In this document: piece by piece, positions 57,845 through 64,000 of the stretch
How positions within the stretch are numbered: position 1 is the first letter of the stretch
Layout: every line of letters begins with the position of its first letter
Source: Endomicrobium sp.
Lineage (GTDB): Bacteria; Elusimicrobiota; Endomicrobiia; Endomicrobiales; Endomicrobiaceae
Reading direction: 5' to 3'
DNA length: 64,000 bases
NCBI GenBank assembly: GCA_031290155.1
Contig: JAITOB010000001.1
Location: 1-64,000 of the forward strand
The notes under the pieces: generated by a model
What the model saw: only the letters and a program-made list of their open reading frames with translations
What the model was told of the DNA's origin: nothing
The model's database searches: none
Translations under genes and position numbers: made by a program

Positions 57845-58879
57845 ATGAAACTTACTGCATTAGAACTTGCAGAAATCGTTTCCGGTAAGCTTGTAGGTGA
57901 TAAAAATCTTATTTTGACAGGTGTTAACGGACTCGCAAACGCTAATGGAGATGAAATTGCTTTTCTAGGAAATTTAAAATATTTACCTGCAGCTTTAAAA
58001 ACTGATGCGGGGATTATCTTTGTTTCAGCCGATATGGATATTTCGCAGTTTACAGATAAAAACCTTATCAAAGTATCAAATCCTCAGTATGCTTACAGTC
58101 TTGTACTTTCTATTATTGAAAAAGAAAGATTGAGTTCAATAGAGAAAAATATACATAAATCTATTTCTATGGCCGACACTGCCAAAATGGGAGAAAATGC
58201 GTATATAGGACAAAATGTTGTGATTGGAGCTGAATCTGAAATCGGCGATAATGCAAAAATATTTCCTAATGTTTACATAGGCAAAAATGTAAAAATCGGA
58301 AAAAATTGTCTTATATATTCAAATGTTGTTATAAGAGAAGATACCATAATAGGAGACAGAGTTGTTATTCAACCCGGGGTCGTTATTGGCGGCGATGGTT
58401 TTGGTTTTGTAACAATGAGAGATAAAATATATAAAATACCCCAAATAGGCAGAGTTGAAATAGGAAATGATGTGGAAATCGGGGCAAATACCACAATTGA
58501 CAGAGCTACTTTTGACGCTACAAGAATAGGAAATGGGACAAAAATTGATAATCTTGTTCAAATAGCGCACAACGTTCAAATAGGTGAAAACTGTATAATT
58601 GCCGCTCAAACTGGGATATCCGGGTCAACCAGCTTAGGCAATAATGTAACTGTAGGCGGTCAGACAGGGCTTGCTGGACATTTGAAAATAGGCAATAACG
58701 TAATGATAGCAAGCCAGTCAGGCGTTTCAGGGAATATAGAAGATGATAAACAGGTCGGCGGAAATCCTATAGCCCCGATAAATCAAAGTATTAAAATAAG
58801 AACATTGGTGAGAAAATTACCCGAAATATATAAAGATTTAAAACAAATAAAAAAAAATTTAGAAAACAGGCATAATTAA
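57845..58879 (+). CDS. lpxD: UDP-3-O-acylglucosamine N-acyltransferase
   Basis: 344 aa; left-handed beta-helix hexapeptides, GGDGFGFV, IGANTTIDRATFDATRIGNGTKIDNLVQIAHNVQIGENC, AQTGISGST, GGQTGLAGHLKIGN. Confidence 0.95.
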   Translation: MKLTALELAEIVSGKLVGDKNLILTGVNGLANANGDEIAFLGNLKYLPAALKTDAGIIFVSADMDISQFTDKNLIKVSNPQYAYSLVLSIIEKERLSSIEKNIHKSISMADTAKMGENAYIGQNVVIGAESEIGDNAKIFPNVYIGKNVKIGKNCLIYSNVVIREDTIIGDRVVIQPGVVIGGDGFGFVTMRDKIYKIPQIGRVEIGNDVEIGANTTIDRATFDATRIGNGTKIDNLVQIAHNVQIGENCIIAAQTGISGSTSLGNNVTVGGQTGLAGHLKIGNNVMIASQSGVSGNIEDDKQVGGNPIAPINQSIKIRTLVRKLPEIYKDLKQIKKNLENRHN

Positions 58880-58883
58880 ATAT

Positions 58884-60245
58884 ATGGCAAAGCAAACAAC
58901 TATTTTAAAAGAAATTTCTATAGAGGGTATCGGGCTTCATACAGGCAACAAAAGTATAATTATTTTTAAACCTGCCCCTAACGCTGGATACGGCATTAAA
59001 TTTATTAGAACTGATTTTCCCGGTAATCCTGTAATTGAGGCTCTTTGGTCAAATACTACTGCAGGATCGGCTGTAAGAGGAACCGTTATTGAAAAAAATG
59101 GTATAAAAATTCATACAATAGAGCATATTATGTCTGCCTGTTTTGCTTTAGGCATAGATAATTTAGTTATAGAACTAAATAACAATGAACCTCCTATTTT
59201 AGACGGCAGTGCAAAAATATTTGCAGAAACTCTTTTAAAAGGTGGATTAAAAGAATTTGATGTTGTTAGAGAATACTATATTCTCAAAGAACCCGTGTAT
59301 TTTGAATCAGAAAAAACTAAAATATCCGCATATCCGTCAGATAAGCTTGAAATAGACTGTACTATAGGATTTGATCATCCATTTTTACGGTTTCAACAGA
59401 TGACTTTAAAAGATTTAAATAAAAATTTTTATTTAACAGATATTGCTCCGGCAAAAACATTTTGTTTTGATTATGAAATAGAAGCTCTGCAAAAAAAAGG
59501 ACTTGCTTTAGGCGGTTCTATGGATAATGCTATAGTTGTAGCTTTAGACGGCATACATAATACAGAACCTCTGCGGTATAAAGATGAATTTGTAAGACAT
59601 AAAATTCTTGATTTGATAGGCGACATATATTTGGCCGGCAAACCCATAAAAGCTAAAATAATTGTTGACAAACCAGGGCATAACAACAATATAAATTTTA
59701 TAAAAGAATTTTTGAAGAAAGCAGTTATTGAAGAAGATAAAACTGTAGAGGCCATGATGGACGGCAGTACAAAAAAATCAGATTCGGTGGAAATAGAAAA
59801 AATATTAGGATTGGAAGAAATTTTAAATTATATTCCTCACAGATATCCGTTTTTGATGATTGATAAGGTAAAAATAAATACTGCGTATCCTTTAAAAGCT
59901 GTAGGATATAAATGCGTAAGCAGCAATGAAAATTTCTTTCAGGGTCATTTTCCCGGAGCTTCTATAATGCCAGGCGTTTTAATTATTGAGGCAATGGCGC
60001 AGACATCGTGCGTTATGTTTCTTTCAAGACCTGAACTAAGAGGGTGTCTTGCATACTTTATGTCTATAGATAGAGCAAAATTTCGCGGACCAGTAAAACC
60101 AGGGGATATGCTTGAGCTTAAGGTAGAAGTGTTAAAAGACGGAGGCAGACGGGGGAAAATGAAAGGCGAAGCTTATGTTGACGGGAAACTAACCACAGAA
60201 GCTGAATTTATGTTTATTATTGTTGACAGAAATAGAAAATACTAA
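58884..60245 (+). CDS. lpxC/fabZ: Bifunctional LpxC-FabZ: UDP-3-O-acyl-GlcNAc deacetylase / 3-hydroxyacyl-ACP dehydratase
   Basis: 453 aa; LpxC motifs GIGLHTGNKS, TIEHIMSACFALGIDNL, DGSAKIF, FVRHKILDLIGDIYLAG; FabZ motifs IPHRYPFLMIDKV, NFFQGHFPGASIMPGVLIIEAMAQ. Confidence 0.95.
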   Translation: MAKQTTILKEISIEGIGLHTGNKSIIIFKPAPNAGYGIKFIRTDFPGNPVIEALWSNTTAGSAVRGTVIEKNGIKIHTIEHIMSACFALGIDNLVIELNNNEPPILDGSAKIFAETLLKGGLKEFDVVREYYILKEPVYFESEKTKISAYPSDKLEIDCTIGFDHPFLRFQQMTLKDLNKNFYLTDIAPAKTFCFDYEIEALQKKGLALGGSMDNAIVVALDGIHNTEPLRYKDEFVRHKILDLIGDIYLAGKPIKAKIIVDKPGHNNNINFIKEFLKKAVIEEDKTVEAMMDGSTKKSDSVEIEKILGLEEILNYIPHRYPFLMIDKVKINTAYPLKAVGYKCVSSNENFFQGHFPGASIMPGVLIIEAMAQTSCVMFLSRPELRGCLAYFMSIDRAKFRGPVKPGDMLELKVEVLKDGGRRGKMKGEAYVDGKLTTEAEFMFIIVDRNRKY

Positions 60246-60387
60246 ACAAGAAATTAATAGTTTTAAGCAAAATTATAGCAGCCGTTATATTATTCGTTAT
60301 ATAGTTGGAATTCTAGGTTGATGTTTAAAACATAATGCCGAGATTGATAATTTTAAATTTTTATTTAGCGCGAGGTAAGAATGTAAG

Positions 60388-61155
60388 ATGATACACCAGA
60401 CAGCCGTAATAGATAAAAGTGCGGTCATTGAGGAAAATGTTGAAATAGGCCCTTATACGGTTATAGGTTTTGAAACAGTTATAAAAAGCGGTACAAAAAT
60501 ACATGGACAAGCGGTTATAGAGTATTCCGAAATAGGCAGTAATTGCGAGATATTTAATTTTGCATCGGTAGGAAAACGCCCGCAGGATTTAAAATACCGT
60601 GGCGAGAAAACAAAAGTCATAGTTGGAGACGGTACTACAATCAGAGAATGCGTTACTTTAAATAGAGGAACTGTGGCAGGCAGTCAAACTGTTGTTGGTA
60701 AAAATTGTTTGCTTATGTCGTGCGCGCATATAGCTCACGACTGTTTGATTGGAGATGATGTAATAATCGGGTATTCAACGGGTATCGCAGGACATGTTGA
60801 AATCGGCGATTGTGCAGTTTTAAGCGCAAGTATAGGAGTGCATCAATTTTGCAAAATCGGGAAATCTGTAATTATAGGCGCAGGTTCAATGATTAATATG
60901 GATGTTGTTCCTTATGTAATGGTGCAGGGAGACAGAGCGGTTCTTATCGGTTTAAATCTTATCGGGCTTAAAAGAAAAAAAATGCAGCTTTCTGAAATTG
61001 AAGATATAAAAAAAGCATATAGAATATTGTTTATGTCAAAACTATCGCTGGAAGAAGCAATGGCGGAAATTGAAAATTCAACGTCTTCTTATGTTAAAGA
61101 TATAGCGGCTTTTATCAAAGCTTCGCAAAGAGGAATAACGAGGCCAAAACGATGA
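60388..61155 (+). CDS. lpxA: UDP-N-acetylglucosamine (or 3-amino analogue) acyltransferase, copy 1
   Basis: 255 aa; hexapeptide repeats, GKRPQDLKYRGEKTKV, LNRGTVAGSQTVVG, CAHIAHDC, AGHVEIGD, GVHQFCKIG, GLNLIGLKR. Confidence 0.94.
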   Translation: MIHQTAVIDKSAVIEENVEIGPYTVIGFETVIKSGTKIHGQAVIEYSEIGSNCEIFNFASVGKRPQDLKYRGEKTKVIVGDGTTIRECVTLNRGTVAGSQTVVGKNCLLMSCAHIAHDCLIGDDVIIGYSTGIAGHVEIGDCAVLSASIGVHQFCKIGKSVIIGAGSMINMDVVPYVMVQGDRAVLIGLNLIGLKRKKMQLSEIEDIKKAYRILFMSKLSLEEAMAEIENSTSSYVKDIAAFIKASQRGITRPKR

Positions 61156-61916
61156 TTCATAATACTGCGTTAATTGATAAGAGCGCCGTTATTGGCAATA
61201 ATGTGCAAATCGGAGCATATACGGTTATAGGCAAAGAGGTTGTAATTGGCGAAGGTACTACAATAGGTTCAAACGCTTATATAGAATATGCCGAAATTGG
61301 CAAAAGTTGTAAACTTTATAATTCCGTTTCAATAGGGACCCCTCCGCAGGATTTAAGTTATAACAATGAACTTTCAAAAGTTTATGTAGGTGATGGTACT
61401 GTAGCAAGAGAATTTGTGACTTTCAATAGAGCTACAAAAAAAACAGAGAAAACTATAATCGGCGAAGGTTGTTATTTTATGGTATCTTCGCATGTAGCTC
61501 ATGACTGCCGCGTTGGAAAAAATGTTATTATGGCAAATTGTTCCGCAGCTGGCGGACATGTTGAAATAGGCGACAATGCGTTTATAAGCGCTAATGTTGG
61601 AATTCATCAATTTACAAAAGTAGGAAAAGGCACAATGACAGGATCGGGTTCTACCGTTACCATGGATATAATTCCCTACGCTTTATGCGCGGGATACAGA
61701 GCAACCCTCAGCGGCTTAAATATGGTCGGTATGAAAAGAAAAAAAATACCGTTTGAAGAAATTGCCGCCGTAAAAAACGCTTATCGTATGCTTTTTATGT
61801 CCAATCTTTTGCTTAAAGACGCTCTGGCAAAAATAGAACGGAGTAATTCTGTTTATGTTTGTGAAATAGTTGAATTTATAAGAAATTCAAAAAGAGGAAT
61901 AGCAAGACCCGCGTAA
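61152..61916 (+). CDS. lpxA: LpxA-like acyltransferase, copy 2 (tandem paralog)
   Basis: 254 aa; overlaps copy 1 by 4 nt (ATGA); GTPPQDLSYNNELSKV, FNRATKKTEKTIIG, SSHVAHDC, GGHVEIGD, GIHQFTKVG, GLNMVGMKR. Confidence 0.9.
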   Translation: MIHNTALIDKSAVIGNNVQIGAYTVIGKEVVIGEGTTIGSNAYIEYAEIGKSCKLYNSVSIGTPPQDLSYNNELSKVYVGDGTVAREFVTFNRATKKTEKTIIGEGCYFMVSSHVAHDCRVGKNVIMANCSAAGGHVEIGDNAFISANVGIHQFTKVGKGTMTGSGSTVTMDIIPYALCAGYRATLSGLNMVGMKRKKIPFEEIAAVKNAYRMLFMSNLLLKDALAKIERSNSVYVCEIVEFIRNSKRGIARPA

Positions 61917-62021
61917 AATACAGAGTAAAATTTATATAGTTATAATTTGTAAAATATAAAGGATTGTTAGTTTTTAACATTGTTGCAGTAAGGTTATTGC
62001 CGATAAAAAATAGGTCGAAGA

Positions 62022-62822
62022 ATGCAAAATATAGGGCTTATAGCAGGAAATAACAGATTTCCTTTTTTAGTTGCGGAAGAAATAAAAAAAAGTGGCGACA
62101 GAGTAATTTGTATTGCGTTAAAAGAAGAAGCAGATTCTTCACTGGAAAAAATTTGTGATAAAACCTACCGGCTTTCTATAGGAAAATTTCAAAAAATTAT
62201 TGATGCTTTAAAAAGCGAAGACATAAAGACTGTTATAATGGCGGGACAGGTAAAACATGTTAAAATTTATTCCGCTGTAAGTATGGATTGGCGAGCAATT
62301 AAAGTTATGGGAAGTTTAATCAATAAAAAAACTGATACGATTTTAAAAACTATTGCTTGCGAATTTGAGAAAGATGGAATGTGCTTGATTCCGTCCCATA
62401 CGTATTTAAAACATCTGCTTGCGCAAAAAGGTTTGATATCCGGTTTAAAACTTTCTTCAAATGAAAACAGGGACGTTGAATTTGGATATAAAATAGCAAA
62501 AGGTATAGCAGGTTTTGATATTGGTCAGACAGTTGTAGTAAAAGATATGTCTGTTCTTGCTGTTGAATCGGTTGAAGGCACGGACGAATGTATTAAACGC
62601 GCATATCAACTTGGCGGAGAAAACTCCATAGCTGTTAAGGTTGCAAAACCAAATCAAGATTTTAGATTTGATATTCCTGTTATAGGCATTAATACAGTTA
62701 ATATCCTTAAAGAAAATAAAATACGTGCAATGGCAGTAGAAGCCGGCGTTATTTTAATCTTAGATAAAGATAAGGTTATAAATAAGGCAAAGCAAGAAGA
62801 GGTTACTATACTGGCAATATAA
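62022..62822 (+). CDS. lpxI: UDP-2,3-diacylglucosamine pyrophosphatase LpxI (DUF1009)
   Basis: 266 aa; IGLIAGNNRFPFLVAEEIK, TVIMAGQVKH, GQTVVVKDMSVLAVESVEGTDECIKRAYQLGG, VAKPNQDFRFDIPVIGINTV. Confidence 0.92.
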   Translation: MQNIGLIAGNNRFPFLVAEEIKKSGDRVICIALKEEADSSLEKICDKTYRLSIGKFQKIIDALKSEDIKTVIMAGQVKHVKIYSAVSMDWRAIKVMGSLINKKTDTILKTIACEFEKDGMCLIPSHTYLKHLLAQKGLISGLKLSSNENRDVEFGYKIAKGIAGFDIGQTVVVKDMSVLAVESVEGTDECIKRAYQLGGENSIAVKVAKPNQDFRFDIPVIGINTVNILKENKIRAMAVEAGVILILDKDKVINKAKQEEVTILAI

Positions 62823-62888
62823 CAGTAAAAATCAGAATATTGGATTTTGTGATGTTAAAGCCGGAAGTATTTGTAAAAGGAAATATCA

Positions 62889-64000
62889 ATGATAAATGTA
62901 GCCAGTCCTGTTATAGGTAAAAAGGAAAGACAATTAATTAAGGAAGTTTTAGATTCAAGAATTCTTGCAAGCGGCGAATATGTTTTGCAGTTTGAACAAT
63001 CCTTTGCAAGGTATTCCGGAGTTGATTTTGGCATAGCAAGTGCAAATGGAACAGCGGCGCTTCATACGGCTCTTTTAATGTGCGGTGTTAAGCAGGGTGA
63101 TAAAGTTGCTACAACATCTTTTTCGTTTATAGCAACTTCAAATTCAATTCTTTTTTGCGGGGCGAAACCTGTTTTTGTAGATATTGATCCCAAAACTTTT
63201 AATATCGATCCGGCTGAGCTTGAGAAAGTATTAAAAAAGAAAAAAAATATTAAAGCCGTTTTAATAGTTCATCTATACGGACTATCGTGCGATATGGATG
63301 CAATTCTAAAACTTAAGAAAAAATATAAATTTAAACTTATTGAAGATTCATGCCAGGCGCATGGCGCTGAATTTAATAACAAGAAAGTGGGTTCTTTTGG
63401 AGATGCTACAGCTTTTTCTTTTTACGCTACGAAAAATATGATGACCGGTGAAGGCGGTATTATTCTTACGAATGATGCAAAGGCTGATATATATGGAAGG
63501 CAGCTTATAAATCACGGCAGAGAGGGACATTCAACGCATACTGTTCTGGGATATAATTACAGACTTACAAATCTTGCCGCGGCAATAGGCATAGCCCAGC
63601 TTGAGCAGCTTGAAAGTTGGATTAAAAAAAGAACTACATATGCAGAAAATTACAATGAAGCTTTTAAAGATTTAGATTTTTTACAAACGCCTTATATTCC
63701 AAAAAACTGCAGACATGTTTTTCATCAATATACAGTAAGAATACCGGCGCTTGAGAGGGAAAAGTTTATTAAATATTTAGCTGATAACGGCGTAGGAAGC
63801 GGTATTTATTATGATACCGTATTGTATAAACAGCCTTTGTATAAACAGCTTGGATATAAATCTGGATTATGTGTGGAAGCTGAAAAAGCAGCGTGCGAAG
63901 TACTTTCGCTTCCCGTTCATCCATCTCTTTCAAAAACCGATACAGACAAAATAATTAAAGTAATAAAAGGTTACAAAAATGAGTATACGAACTGCCGTAA
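62889..64000 (+). CDS. DegT/DnrJ/EryC1/StrS-family sugar aminotransferase (runs off window end)
   Basis: Open from ATG 62889: MINVASPVIGKKERQLIKEVLDSRILASGEYVLQFEQSFARYSGVDFGIASANGTAALHTALL..., LIEDSCQAHGAEFNNKKVGSFGDATAFSFYATKNMMTGEGGIILTND (PLP lysine), GYNYRLTNLAAAIGIAQLEQL. Not in the supplied ORF list, presumably because no stop lies in the window. Confidence 0.92.
   Translation, partial: MINVASPVIGKKERQLIKEVLDSRILASGEYVLQFEQSFARYSGVDFGIASANGTAALHTALLMCGVKQGDKVATTSFSFIATSNSILFCGAKPVFVDIDPKTFNIDPAELEKVLKKKKNIKAVLIVHLYGLSCDMDAILKLKKKYKFKLIEDSCQAHGAEFNNKKVGSFGDATAFSFYATKNMMTGEGGIILTNDAKADIYGRQLINHGREGHSTHTVLGYNYRLTNLAAAIGIAQLEQLESWIKKRTTYAENYNEAFKDLDFLQTPYIPKNCRHVFHQYTVRIPALEREKFIKYLADNGVGSGIYYDTVLYKQPLYKQLGYKSGLCVEAEKAACEVLSLPVHPSLSKTDTDKIIKVIKGYKNEYTNCR

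Noticed and set aside
1-64000. CRISPR array
   Set aside because: No regularly spaced direct repeats or cas genes noticed; the TPR region 33531-35696 is repetitive only at protein level.

Overview
AT-rich, gene-decaying bacterial chromosome segment. The lipid A/BamA/LptD genes mark it as Gram-negative-type. Gene content and the many pseudogenes resemble an Elusimicrobiota endosymbiont such as Endomicrobium of termite-gut protists; this is inferred from memory, no search was run. Intact blocks: suhB-like/nth; hisD-hisB-hisH-hisA-hisF-(gap)-hisI; kdsD-accD-folC; lptD; nadD; terC-like; two parvulin PPIases plus pdxA; a TPR protein plus ispE; lysS plus lolC/E-lolD; and a lipid A block bamA-lpxD-lpxC/fabZ fusion-lpxA-lpxA2-lpxI-DegT aminotransferase. 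tRNA-Ser(CGA), tRNA-Leu(CAG) and tRNA-Gln(TTG) are present. Between these lie multiply frameshifted genes: kduI/kduD, a YqeY-like gene, two DUF192 genes, three restriction-modification loci (one with an AIPR-type abortive infection gene and a TdeIII-like nuclease), a GIY-YIG protein, ROK kinase, an LTA-synthase-like sulfatase, a BatE-like TPR/SH3 protein, yqeK, LCP/LytR_C, rsfS, rimI and recN. An ~8 kb minus-strand giant pseudogene encodes a signal peptide, a beta-rich region, a hydrophobic region and a SecA-DEAD-like ATPase motif. Most notable: (i) tandem diverged lpxA genes followed by lpxI, a DegT aminotransferase and the probable start of a further gene, suggesting a diamino-sugar lipid A pathway; (ii) the decayed giant SecA-like protein; (iii) a G12 tract just upstream of bamA; (iv) a defence-gene graveyard.
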